Positions 5,568 to 12,527 of a stretch of DNA of 13,353 nucleotides are shown here, in pieces. A model generated the notes under the pieces. That model saw only the letters and a program-made list of their open reading frames with translations. It was not told where the DNA came from and ran no database searches. Made by a program: the position numbers and the translations under genes. Position 1 is the stretch's first letter, and each line of letters begins with the position of its first letter. This stretch comes from Candidatus Gottesmanbacteria bacterium (lineage in GTDB: Bacteria; Patescibacteriota; Microgenomatia; UBA10105; UBA927), in contig JACREP010000111.1 of assembly GCA_016218185.1 (NCBI GenBank), positions 1-13,353 on the forward strand. The letters are read 5' to 3'.

Positions 5568-6101
5568 ATGAAATCCGCAGGGCTGCGTGTCTTATTCCCG
5601 CATATTTCCCGATTTTTCTCCGCAACAATGCTTTGGTTCGTGCTTCTTACAATCATTATCTTTAATGGCATTACGCGATTAAATCAGCTTTCAGAGCGCA
5701 ACAGCAAGCTATCTGCTGTCCTTCTGGCCCCGACATCCGCTCCCGCCCACATGGCGCTTGCAACGCTTCTGCGCCAGACCGGGTATCTGCCGGCAGCGCA
5801 GCATGAACTGCTCGTTGCAGCGGACCAAAACCCAAATGTACTCGGGGCAACCACGTCTCCTCTTCAGTTGCTCAATGAATGGGAGGGTGAACCCAAACGA
5901 CTGATACAAGCGATGACCTATTGGCAGCAAGTAGCCAACAAAAAACCGGACTATCGCGATGCGTTTCTTCAGTTAGCTTTGGTTGCGTATCAGTTGGGAA
6001 ACATGCCGGAAGCCCGTGCCGCGGCATCCCAGGCGCTTACGCTGGATCCGACATCTCCTGTTGTCGTACGTATACTGGGAATGGTTACACGCCAGGATTG
6101 A
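5568..6101 (+). CDS. Single-pass membrane protein with TPR repeats
   Basis: 177 residues from the ATG at 5568; the open frame extends upstream through antisense nth, but the -10 at 5553-5558 and the divergent nth start favour this ATG. A basic start is followed by one transmembrane helix (about 20-37) and a soluble, probably extracytoplasmic part. Tetratricopeptide-like helices are seen at 58-88 (APAHMALATLLRQTGYLPAAQHELLVAA) and 128-162 (PDYRDAFLQLALVAYQLGNMPEARAAASQAL, ending LDP). TPR domains hold protein complexes together; the partner is unknown. It is the only plus-strand gene and ends 3 nt from the L25 stop, with no terminator between the converging genes. Confidence 0.75.
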   Translation: MKSAGLRVLFPHISRFFSATMLWFVLLTIIIFNGITRLNQLSERNSKLSAVLLAPTSAPAHMALATLLRQTGYLPAAQHELLVAADQNPNVLGATTSPLQLLNEWEGEPKRLIQAMTYWQQVANKKPDYRDAFLQLALVAYQLGNMPEARAAASQALTLDPTSPVVVRILGMVTRQD

Positions 6102-6104
6102 GCC

Positions 6105-6839
6105 CTACGCTTCTTTCTTTTCTTCTGCGGGTGTTGGCGCGGGCTTGTCTGCGCCAGCAGGCTTTGTTTCTTCTTTCTTTTCCTCCGCAGGTGCGGCGGC
6201 ACCTTCTGCTGCCGGGGCAGTCTCCGTCGGTGCTGCTGCTGCGGCCGCTGCTGCTTCCTCGGCAGCCTGGGCCTCTGCTTCTCTGGACACCAACGAGCCT
6301 ATCTTAACGACGGTCAACCCACCGTCGGCAAGAATCGTCACTCCTTTCGGTACGGTAATATCGCTCACTTTCAACTCCTGATTCACTTCTTTAAGCACGC
6401 CTACGTCCAGGCTCAGGTGTTCCGGCAGGTCAGTCGGCAGCGCTTCTACCTCCACCTCATCCAACACCTTCAATAACACGCCGGTCTTCTCCCGTACCGC
6501 CGCCACTTCACCGGTCAGAACAATCGGTACGCGGGTCTTCACTTTTTCTTTGAGATCCACTTGGAAAAACTCAACGTGCAACAGGGCACGCGTCACCGGA
6601 TGGAGCTGAACCGAGTGAATAAGCACCGACCGGGGCGTTCCCACCCCGGTTAGTTCCACGAGCCCGGTCTCCCCTGCTTTGTGCCACACGGATTCAAAGT
6701 CCGCTTTGGCAACTGTAATCGATTCGCTTTTGATCTTTTTGCCGTAGACCGTCCCCGGTAACTGGCCGGCCGCACGCAATTGTTTCACTTTTCTCCCTGT
6801 TGCCTTGCGGGAGGTACCGGATAATGTATGTTTTTTCAT
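6105..6839 (-). CDS. rplY: 50S ribosomal protein L25 (Ctc/TL5 type)
   Basis: 244 residues. L25 binds 5S rRNA in the large subunit. The 5S-binding domain is residues 1-95 (RKATGRKVKQLRAAGQLPGTVYG; LHPVTRALLHVEFFQVD) and the second TL5-type beta domain is about 100-185 (VPIVLTGEVAAVREKTGVL; LPTDLPEHLSLDV). Residues 186-244 are a low-complexity Ala/Glu/Pro/Lys tail with the AEEKKE motif twice, common in bacterial L25 and probably disordered. It starts 8 nt after the DUF4012 stop with no Shine-Dalgarno, so it is probably translated by coupling on the same transcript. The 3' end converges on the TPR gene. Confidence 0.95.
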   Translation of the reverse strand: MKKHTLSGTSRKATGRKVKQLRAAGQLPGTVYGKKIKSESITVAKADFESVWHKAGETGLVELTGVGTPRSVLIHSVQLHPVTRALLHVEFFQVDLKEKVKTRVPIVLTGEVAAVREKTGVLLKVLDEVEVEALPTDLPEHLSLDVGVLKEVNQELKVSDITVPKGVTILADGGLTVVKIGSLVSREAEAQAAEEAAAAAAAAPTETAPAAEGAAAPAEEKKEETKPAGADKPAPTPAEEKKEA

Positions 6840-6847
6840 GTTGAAGA

Positions 6848-9361
6848 TTATTTCGTGAAGCGGATGCGAATATGCGCGTCGCCCGATAACGGAGTATTGT
6901 ACTCAAGTTGCGCTTCTTTTGCAAGAAAAGCCTGCCTGCCTGCAGGCAGAATTGTGTTTCCCTCGTGAGCATCAGGCAAAGTCTGCCAAAATATTGGGTA
7001 CCGGATGATCGTCCGGAATGTGTCATCCGTGATACCTGCCTGCTTTTGATCAAATAACTCATACACGCCTCCGTCGCGGCCGAAAACCAATCCAGTCCCT
7101 CTGCGCCAGAAAAAAGAAACCGTCATCTGCCCGCCAGGGGGGACATCCACCGCCACCCCGATCCTCCCGACGCCGGCAGACTCCCAATACGGTACCGCGG
7201 CCGCCTGCCGCGCGCGTCTTTCCGGGACCGCTGACGCGCCAACCGTCACCGATACATCTGCTGCATCCGACGGAAGCAAAAACTGGAGATACGCCCGGTA
7301 GCTGCCGCCGGCATCTTGCGGGGGCCCGCGCGAGGGATTCGTGTAGGAAATAGTCACGGTTTCGGCAACCTTGCCGTCTTCTCCCAACACCACCTGCCGC
7401 ATGCGGGAGCGTTTAATGAATGCGTTGGCTTTATTCACCGACACGTTTGCCTCCGCAATAGCCAACGGGTCAAACAGGCAATATTGCAGCACCTGTCCTG
7501 CGCACCCATCTTTTGCAAACACACGGCCTGACCAACCGAAGTGTTCGATGAGTGCCTGCAGGGTGCTGTCCGTAATAAATAGTTGAATGTCCCGGCTCGC
7601 AAGTCCCCGGGCAATCGCGCTAAACAACAGCGGGCTCTCTACCCGCTTGCCCGATGTGACGGCGGTAAGCATCGTTCTGGTAACCGTTCCTAAAAAATCC
7701 TTTTTCTGTGTGGAGCCCGGAAAAAAATCACTCTGCGTATAAAAGATGGCCTTGCCTAAAAAATTATCCGCGGTAATCCGGTCCGGGTAATCCGGCAAAT
7801 CCAGGGGCCCCGTTGCCCGAAGAAGATCGCTTACCAACCCCGTGGTGATGGCAACAACGCCATCCACGGACGTACCGGTTTCCTTTTCATAAAACCACGC
7901 GGCAGCCGCCCCGCTTACCCGAAAATCCGGATCCCAATTGCTGTCGCGCAGATACCAATGCTCCTGGGCCAACAACTCGCGTACCGGCTGCGGCGGATCC
8001 ACATGACCCTTGAGTTGCCCGTCCACGCCGTACACGTCCTGTACCGTAAGATCAACAACGGTCCCGTTTTCAGCCGAGACGGCTGCAATACTCCCGATAA
8101 ATCCACCGGTGGGCCGCAATTCCGCACTGTTTTGAAACAGCAGAAGATACGTTTTTCTGCGGTCAAAACCCGCGAGGGCCGGATACACGGTCAACAGCTC
8201 ATCCGCCAGCGTGATCTGTTGGCGCACCCGCGAAAGGCTCGCCGCGGCCCGCTGGCCAAATGACCGAGCCCCGACCCAAGAAAACGGAAACGATTGCTCC
8301 GAAAGCATCTGGTCCAGCTGTGCCTGGGCCAGGCCCAGTCGGTTAGCAGCCGCGGAAACAGAACGCCGAAGGGCAGCCAAACGTACGGCAGGCGGCGGCG
8401 AGCCTACAGAGCCGGAGCCACCCTGACTCCCCAGCAGTACTAATGCCAATGCATTTGCGTCGCCGGTCAAAGTAAGAAGTTCCTCCTGTCCTGCGCCGAC
8501 ATCGGAAAGGAATGACACCAACCGCTCCCACGAGCGCAACCGATTTCCAAGTCCTGCGAGCTGAAACGGAGACCCCGCAATAGCAAGGGCGGTGCGCGAC
8601 TGTCGGGTAAACGTCTGTCCGAGTACCGTTGCCCAGCTGGCAGGGTTGGGCTTCCCCTGCTCCAGAAACTTTGCCGCCGAAACAAACGAGAGCCCGGCCA
8701 ACGTTACCGCAGCAGCGTACCACATAAACGGTGCGGCCAAGACCGCAACGATCAACGCTGCCGCTGCTACACGGCCGGCGTACTTGCGCTTTTTGTGTTT
8801 TTCCTTCTTTTTGATGTCAGCGCCGGGAAACAGTACCGCGATCATAGATTGGATGCGCTTCTTGTCTTCTTCAGGAAGTAATGGAGCCGGCGGCAAGTCG
8901 CGCCGGGGCTCCTCAATAAGAACCGGCAACGGCTGGGGTGCAGTCACGGCCCCCGGGGGCCGGGTTCGCAAATCCAGCACGGCCGCGGCAGAAGTAAAGA
9001 AAAAAGAAAATATATCAGTGACAAGAGCTGGGGCCGGGGGTTTGGGATCCGTCAGTACAATTTTTGTTTCTCCCCGCTCATACCCCGTAAGCTCCTGACC
9101 ATTCCCGTTCCAGATGATTGCCAGGCGCTTCGCGATTGCGGGTGCCTCATTCTCTAATAACTCTTTCACGAAGTCCCGCCCTCCGCAAATGACATGATAG
9201 ACTGCCGGCGATCGGGGTGTTCCGTTGACAACCACCTGGCATCCGAATTCCTCCAGAAATTCCCGAATCGGGGCGGCGAACTCATGGTCCTCTGTATCAA
9301 TGCGCGCCCGCACAATTTCTACGTTTGTATCATCGATGAGGGGTGAGGCGGCAGGAGACAT
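6848..9361 (-). CDS. DUF4012-domain membrane protein
   Basis: 837 residues. N-terminal cytoplasmic part (1-190) with a Rossmann-like alternation of strands and helices (for example VYHVICGGRDFVKELL and RLAIIWNGNG) resembling a worn nucleotide-sugar epimerase domain; then a Pro-rich linker, a basic stretch KKKEKHKKRK (184-193), one transmembrane helix (about 197-217) and a large outer part. The DUF4012 signature is at 403-426 (KTYLLLFQNSAELRPTGGFIGS), followed by DSNWDPDF (473-480) and TGTSVDGVVAI (495-505); a beta-rich end (about 655-835) follows. Large DUF4012 proteins are common in CPR bacteria, function unknown; a cell-envelope role is likely from topology. A 14-bp palindrome (6936-6949) encodes LPAGRQA near the C-terminus. 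The start codon lies in a small hairpin. Confidence 0.88.
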   Translation of the reverse strand: MSPAASPLIDDTNVEIVRARIDTEDHEFAAPIREFLEEFGCQVVVNGTPRSPAVYHVICGGRDFVKELLENEAPAIAKRLAIIWNGNGQELTGYERGETKIVLTDPKPPAPALVTDIFSFFFTSAAAVLDLRTRPPGAVTAPQPLPVLIEEPRRDLPPAPLLPEEDKKRIQSMIAVLFPGADIKKKEKHKKRKYAGRVAAAALIVAVLAAPFMWYAAAVTLAGLSFVSAAKFLEQGKPNPASWATVLGQTFTRQSRTALAIAGSPFQLAGLGNRLRSWERLVSFLSDVGAGQEELLTLTGDANALALVLLGSQGGSGSVGSPPPAVRLAALRRSVSAAANRLGLAQAQLDQMLSEQSFPFSWVGARSFGQRAAASLSRVRQQITLADELLTVYPALAGFDRRKTYLLLFQNSAELRPTGGFIGSIAAVSAENGTVVDLTVQDVYGVDGQLKGHVDPPQPVRELLAQEHWYLRDSNWDPDFRVSGAAAAWFYEKETGTSVDGVVAITTGLVSDLLRATGPLDLPDYPDRITADNFLGKAIFYTQSDFFPGSTQKKDFLGTVTRTMLTAVTSGKRVESPLLFSAIARGLASRDIQLFITDSTLQALIEHFGWSGRVFAKDGCAGQVLQYCLFDPLAIAEANVSVNKANAFIKRSRMRQVVLGEDGKVAETVTISYTNPSRGPPQDAGGSYRAYLQFLLPSDAADVSVTVGASAVPERRARQAAAVPYWESAGVGRIGVAVDVPPGGQMTVSFFWRRGTGLVFGRDGGVYELFDQKQAGITDDTFRTIIRYPIFWQTLPDAHEGNTILPAGRQAFLAKEAQLEYNTPLSGDAHIRIRFTK
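6936..6949. repeat. Perfect 14-bp palindrome in the DUF4012 gene
   Basis: CTGCCTGCAGGCAG, preceded by a further CCTG repeat unit. It encodes residues around LPAGRQA (805-811) near the C-terminus. From memory, similar CTGCCTGCAGGCAG palindromes encoding this type of peptide recur in CPR genomes; this should be checked by search. Confidence 0.55.
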
Positions 9362-9404
9362 ACAGTGTGAGCTGTATTATGGCAAAAAAGCCGCCCGAAA
9401 ACAA
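9360..9404 (-). promoter_or_regulatory. Candidate proximal promoter and start-codon hairpin of the DUF4012 gene
   Basis: On minus, TTGTTT (9399-9404) and CATAAT (9376-9381) are 17 bp apart; a start near 9369 would leave a leader of about 8 nt. ATACAG/CTGTAT arms (9360-9365, 9372-9377) place the ATG inside a 6-bp hairpin, and no Shine-Dalgarno is present. An alternative perfect TATAAT lies further upstream (9430-9435) but lacks a good -35. Which one is used cannot be told from sequence. Confidence 0.4.
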
Positions 9405-9472
9405 CAAAGCGACCCTCTAATGTGCGTAAATTATACAGGCAAGAAGACATGAGGCCCCTCGGTAGCAACGCG

Positions 9473-9543
9473 AGCAACACAAGTAGGGCCGGTTACTTAG
9501 CAAGAAAAATGCTTTGCCAAGTAACTAAGTAACTCGTGTTGCT
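9473..9543. repeat. Imperfect 28-bp inverted repeat after the RNase HI gene
   Basis: Arms 9473-9501 and 9516-9543 both read AGCAACAC-AGT-GTTACTT-GC in inverted orientation around an A-rich loop. The right arm contains AAGTAACT twice (8-nt period). It starts 2 nt after the RNase HI stop on minus, so it may act as a 3'-end hairpin, but no T-run follows. Together with 9362-9472 it fills the gap between RNase HI and the DUF4012 gene. Confidence 0.6.
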
Positions 9544-9545
9544 AA

Positions 9546-9980
9546 CTAACTATTATTATCCAGCGCTTTGTTCACCAAAAAATCCGCCCGGCGATTATGT
9601 TCACGGGGAATACTTGTATAGTGCACCACTCCCCCAACCTCTTGCTCAAGGATCCAAATGTGAGCAAGGAGTTCCCGCAGCTTCACATCCTTCACCTTAA
9701 ACAATCCATTGAGCTGGTTGACGACGAGCATCGAATCCAGAAAAAATTGTATTTCTGTTTTTGTTTGGTCGCCTTGAGATTTGATATATTCAAGTGCTTC
9801 AACGACCGCTGTATATTCTGCAACATTGTTTGTAGTCTCCCCTATCCGCTTGCTGATTTCTGCAATAGTTTTCGTCTCTGTCCTCTGTCCTCTGTCCTCT
9901 GTCCTCTGAATCACGGCCCCGACTGCCGCCGGCCCCGGATTGCCTCTCGCTCCCCCATCGGTATGGACAATAAATTGCAT
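9546..9980 (-). CDS. Ribonuclease HI family protein with heptanucleotide-repeat insertion
   Basis: 144 residues from the ATG at 9980. It cuts the RNA strand of RNA-DNA hybrids during replication and repair. Active-site acids are present: Asp8 (TDGGARGNPGP), Glu55 (NNVAEY), Asp82 (FFLDSM) and Asp133 (HNRRAD). It lacks the basic protrusion of E. coli RnhA, like short RNase HI relatives in many bacteria. Residues 25-36 (QRTEDRGQRTET) come from a 7-nt repeat array at the turn between the first two strands, where relatives have a few residues. A TTG at 9989 would overlap the flippase stop (TTGA) and add three residues; the ATG is preferred because the conserved fold begins MQFIVHTDGG. The start region lies in a 9-nt repeat array. 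Confidence 0.9.
   Translation of the reverse strand: MQFIVHTDGGARGNPGPAAVGAVIQRTEDRGQRTETKTIAEISKRIGETTNNVAEYTAVVEALEYIKSQGDQTKTEIQFFLDSMLVVNQLNGLFKVKDVKLRELLAHIWILEQEVGGVVHYTSIPREHNRRADFLVNKALDNNS
9875..9909. repeat. Heptanucleotide array (CCTCTGT) in the RNase HI gene
   Basis: Five consecutive 7-nt units: TCTCTGT, three exact CCTCTGT, CCTCTGA. On the coding strand this gives the seven-residue periodic peptide QRTEDRG-QRTET. The reading frame is kept because the conserved parts before and after continue normally. Confidence 0.9.
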
Positions 9981-10023
9981 ATTGGTCAAATTTGCCTAAT
10001 ATGTCCAATTTGTCTCATTTGAC
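9979..10023. repeat. 9-nt repeat array across the flippase/RNase HI junction
   Basis: Five degenerate 9-nt units: ATATTGGTC, AAATTTGCC, TAATATGTC, CAATTTGTC, TCATTTGAC. On minus it encodes the flippase C-terminus as RQM-RQI-GHI-RQI (three-residue period), supplies its TGA stop and contains the RNase HI ATG. Confidence 0.8.
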
Positions 10024-11230
10024 GAATCAAAACCCATCCGCTCACTATCAACACGACTGCTTCCGACCCCACCGTCACCCATGCCGCGGCCATGTACCCG
10101 TAGAGCGGGATGAACCAAATGTTCAAAAGGATATTCAACAACATGGATGCGCCGTAGATGGCCGCAAGAACCCATTGTTTTTTCAGCGCAATCAGCGTCC
10201 ACATGGTGAGACTCGTTAAAAAGAAAAAGGGGAGTCCCAGGGAAAGGACGCGAAGCGCTCCGACGCTGGAAGTAAAATCGGATTTGATCAATGACAAAAG
10301 GGGAGCGGCAAGCCACGTAACAAGCAACAGGATACAGGAAACAAGAAACAAGTAAATAGAAGCGGAGCGAAAAATTTTTTTAAGGCCTGTCTGTCTCCTG
10401 TCTCCTGTATCCTGTATCATCAGCGGATAAACCGCGTTCATAAAAAACGTAGGAAGGACGAGCGGCAGTTCAAACACTTTGTATGCCAATCCGTAGATGC
10501 CAACCTCACCGGTGGACCGCGTGAAAGTGATGATAAAACTGTCGGCGCGAAAATAGACCAGATTAAAAAGAAGCGTTGCGCCCAGGGGAATGGCGGGGAC
10601 AAACAGATGCCGCAGCGTACCCGGCGTGAGGGCAACTCCCGTGGTTTTGGAATTCCTCCGGGCCAACACAAACGACACGATGGCAGTCACCGCAGTTCCG
10701 ATGACGACGGCCACAAGCGACGACAATACGCCAGCCGTTTGTGGCAATACCAAAATAAGTGTTGCGGCAGATCCTGCGGCAATGGCAATCGTTGCTAAGT
10801 CGTAGCGCAACTGTTTCTGAAACACCGCGTTTGCGGTCGTTATGATTGCCTGGAAAAGAACTGCCGGAGTAAACAGTATGATGCCGAACCGGACAAACCC
10901 CGTATATCCCTGGGTAGTACCCTGGGGGGTCAGTGCAAGAATTGCCAGAGCCAAAAACATGAGAGAAAATCCTGCTGCCAACCGAAGACCAAGAAGGTGC
11001 GGCCACCATAGGTCGCTGTCTTTTTTTTGCAGAAAAATTGCATTGAGTCCGAAATCAGCAACCAAAAAAAACGGCGCAACAAACGTGGTAATTTTTGTAA
11101 AGTCGCCGTACCCATCAGCTCCCAGACGCCGGGCAAGAAGGAACGCGACGACAAACGCGGTGGATGCCCCGATGAGTTTGCCGATCAACTGACTGGTCGT
11201 ATTCCAAAAAACTACGGCACGCGTGGACAT
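9986..11230 (-). CDS. Wzx-type polysaccharide flippase (oligosaccharide transporter)
   Basis: 414 residues, hydrophobic with about 12-14 predicted transmembrane helices, in the MATE/MVF polysaccharide-transporter superfamily. It should flip lipid-linked glycan units across the membrane for surface polysaccharide assembly. Typical features are the N-terminal VFWNTTSQLIGKLIGASTAF, LGADGYGDFTKI (36-47) with the common LG..GYG turn, FRADSFIITFTRSTGEVGIYGLAYK (228-251) and the last helices near WFIPLYGYMAAAWVTVGSE. Three repeat arrays contribute to it: residues 272-280 (a cytoplasmic-type loop), 291-304 (within a membrane helix) and 403-414 (C-terminus). The gap to wzy is 4 bp; the stop lies in the array that also carries the RNase HI start. 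Confidence 0.88.
   Translation of the reverse strand: MSTRAVVFWNTTSQLIGKLIGASTAFVVAFLLARRLGADGYGDFTKITTFVAPFFLVADFGLNAIFLQKKDSDLWWPHLLGLRLAAGFSLMFLALAILALTPQGTTQGYTGFVRFGIILFTPAVLFQAIITTANAVFQKQLRYDLATIAIAAGSAATLILVLPQTAGVLSSLVAVVIGTAVTAIVSFVLARRNSKTTGVALTPGTLRHLFVPAIPLGATLLFNLVYFRADSFIITFTRSTGEVGIYGLAYKVFELPLVLPTFFMNAVYPLMIQDTGDRRQTGLKKIFRSASIYLFLVSCILLLVTWLAAPLLSLIKSDFTSSVGALRVLSLGLPFFFLTSLTMWTLIALKKQWVLAAIYGASMLLNILLNIWFIPLYGYMAAAWVTVGSEAVVLIVSGWVLIRQMRQIGHIRQI
10320..10418. repeat. Inverted pair of heptanucleotide arrays in the flippase gene
   Basis: Left arm 10320-10361: ACAAGCA, ACAGGAT, ACAGGAA, ACAAGAA, ACAAGTA, AATAGAA. Right arm 10391-10418: CTGTCTC twice, CTGTATC twice, the same family in reverse. 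A perfect 12-bp inverted match joins 10328-10339 to 10403-10414. On minus the right arm encodes IQDTGDRRQ and the left arm encodes part of a membrane helix (SIYLFLVSCILLLV). Confidence 0.85.
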
Positions 11231-11234
11231 GCGC

Positions 11235-12515
11235 TCATTGTATCATGGAAAACGAAAGAAGAAGCGTGAACAACAACTGTCCCTGTTGCAGGGTCAGCGG
11301 GTAGTGGTCAACGAGGCCAAGCAAAAGAAGAACCACAAGAGACAAGCAACAAGTAACAAGTCTTCCTGTCTCCTGTCTCCTGTCTCCTGTCGCTTTCTTC
11401 AATGTCATCCACAACATCCACAAAAAAACCACCAAACCCATGACTCCGGTTTCTGCTAAAACGAGAAGATAAATATTGTGCACTGGTTGTAAAAAATAAA
11501 TTGCGCGGGAAGGGAGAGCTTTGGGAAGTCCAACAAGGAAGTTGCCAAGCCCGACACCAACGATGGGAGATTGCTGCCAGAGTTTGATTGCCGCAGCGTT
11601 GAGCTGTTGCCGAACGACAACGCTTTCATCGTTAATACCAATGGTTCTTGACAAGAAAATACCCAAAAGCATTAGGGGAATGATATATGGTATTAGGGAA
11701 AAAACAGAATGTCTTTTTCTTTTCCCTAATACAAAATACGTAATCCCTATCCCGATCGCTCCTGCAAATATCGCCGTCCTGCTTCCCGTCAACACCAGCG
11801 CGATGCTGCCTAAGACAATTGTAATTATTTGGAACATTTGAACTTTCTTCGTTTGATTAGAAATTAGAAATTTGAAATTAGAAATTACCAATGGTATCGT
11901 CGCTGCCAAAAATCCTCCCAGCACGTTGGGGTGGGGGAAGGTGGCATAGGGACGGAGGAACAAGCGACAGGAAACATGCGACAAGTTACAAAGTTCTATT
12001 CTCGCTATACCGGGAGTATCTAATGAAAACGTCCGCTCGCCGAGCCACCAAAGCGGCCCACCGATGGAGTGCTGGAAGAAAAATTGGGAAATGGCAAGGA
12101 CCGAGGAAAATAAAATGCCAAATGATAAATGCCAAATGATAAATGAAAAAGCGGGTTTTGTTTTAATGATATAGAAGCCGAGCAAGACAAATTCTAACAC
12201 CTTGAGCAACTTATAAATTACAGCCGGTTGATTTTTGGAAACAATAATATTTGCAATAACAAATGCAATAACAAAAATTAGAATTTCGGTGTTTCTTCGT
12301 TTGATTAGAAATTTGAAACTAGAAATTAGAAATGTTTTGCCGGACTCGATAAACCAAAAAGCCAGCGTCAAAAAAATAAGGATGTCTGTGAGATAAATAG
12401 TGGGAGACAAGTAATCCACCCGCCGTCCCAACACGTGCGCCCACTCGGGCCAGAAATGGTAACCCAGTTGGGTGGGAAGAAGAACAAGAAGAAGAAGAAA
12501 AAAGATGCGATGCAT
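11235..12515 (-). CDS. WzyC-type O-antigen ligase/polymerase with six embedded repeat arrays
   Basis: 426 residues, about 11-12 predicted membrane helices. Proteins of this family join or ligate lipid-linked glycans on the outer face of the membrane. Conserved family segments are intact: RPYATFPHPNVLGGFLA (188-204), VLTGSRTA (241-248), SPIVGVGLGNF (316-326) and VHNIYLLVLAETGVMGL (345-361). Six repeat arrays are in frame: residues 61-72, 81-88, 124-135, 175-186, 210-221 and 376-392, about 210 nt or one sixth of the gene, in segments between the conserved motifs. Base composition is more A/T-rich than in the DUF4012 or L25 genes, which may reflect repeats or transfer. No Shine-Dalgarno is seen before the ATG. 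Paired with the flippase 4 bp downstream. Confidence 0.88.
   Translation of the reverse strand: MHRIFFLLLLVLLPTQLGYHFWPEWAHVLGRRVDYLSPTIYLTDILIFLTLAFWFIESGKTFLISSFKFLIKRRNTEILIFVIAFVIANIIVSKNQPAVIYKLLKVLEFVLLGFYIIKTKPAFSFIIWHLSFGILFSSVLAISQFFFQHSIGGPLWWLGERTFSLDTPGIARIELCNLSHVSCRLFLRPYATFPHPNVLGGFLAATIPLVISNFKFLISNQTKKVQMFQIITIVLGSIALVLTGSRTAIFAGAIGIGITYFVLGKRKRHSVFSLIPYIIPLMLLGIFLSRTIGINDESVVVRQQLNAAAIKLWQQSPIVGVGLGNFLVGLPKALPSRAIYFLQPVHNIYLLVLAETGVMGLVVFLWMLWMTLKKATGDRRQETGRLVTCCLSLVVLLLLGLVDHYPLTLQQGQLLFTLLLSFSMIQ
11342..11390. repeat. Opposed heptanucleotide arrays in wzy (ACAAGTA / CTCCTGT)
   Basis: ACAAGCA, ACAAGTA, ACAAGTC (11342-11362), then TTCCTGT and three exact CTCCTGT (11363-11390). 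The second block is the reverse complement of the ACAGGAG family. Same two-block design as the locus in the flippase gene. Encodes residues 376-392 (TGDRRQETGRLVTCCLS). Confidence 0.88.
11844..11887. repeat. GAAATTA heptanucleotide array with shared edge, copy 1, in wzy
   Basis: TTGATTA, GAAATTA, GAAATTT, GAAATTA, GAAATTA (11853-11887), preceded by TTTCTTCGT. The first 22 nt (11844-11865) are identical to 12292-12313. Encodes VISNFKFLISNQ (210-221) plus TKK. Confidence 0.9.
11960..11994. repeat. Degenerate ACARNNN heptanucleotide array in wzy
   Basis: ACAAGCG, ACAGGAA, ACATGCG, ACAAGTT, ACAAAGT. Encodes residues 175-186 (LCNLSHVSCRLF), an extra stretch directly before the conserved RPYATFPHPN motif. 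Related to the ACAAGTA/ACAGGAG family of the other loci. Confidence 0.75.
12113..12147. repeat. AAATGAT/AAATGCC heptanucleotide array in wzy
   Basis: AAATGCC, AAATGAT, AAATGCC, AAATGAT, AAATGAA. The two unit types alternate, giving an effective 14-nt period. Encodes residues 124-135 (SFIIWHLSFGIL), which serve as part of a hydrophobic segment. Confidence 0.88.
12253..12276. repeat. 12-nt tandem duplication in wzy
   Basis: GCAATAACAAAT followed by GCAATAACAAAA. Encodes the four-residue repeat FVIA-FVIA (81-88) in a membrane helix. A simple duplication, shorter than the 7-nt arrays and possibly unrelated to them. Confidence 0.7.
12292..12335. repeat. GAAATTA heptanucleotide array with shared edge, copy 2, in wzy
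   Basis: TTGATTA, GAAATTT, GAAACTA, GAAATTA, GAAATGT (12301-12335), preceded by the same TTTCTTCGT edge as copy 1 (22-nt identity, 11844-11865). Encodes residues 61-72 (TFLISSFKFLIK) plus RRN. Confidence 0.88.
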
Positions 12516-12527
12516 GAACAGAAGGAA

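Noticed and set aside
6105..6290. Repeat element in the L25 tail
   Set aside because: The Ala/Glu/Pro/Lys tail with duplicated AEEKKE is common in bacterial L25 and needs no mobile element.
9981..9989. TTG start for RNase HI overlapping the flippase stop
   Set aside because: Possible (TTGA overlap), but the ATG at 9980 is the normal family start and needs no rare start codon.
10900..10935. Palindrome GGGTAGTACCC with CCCAGGG repeats in the flippase gene
   Set aside because: Short and lying in a variable loop; it adds no obvious extra residues compared with a normal flippase, so I did not count it as an inserted element.
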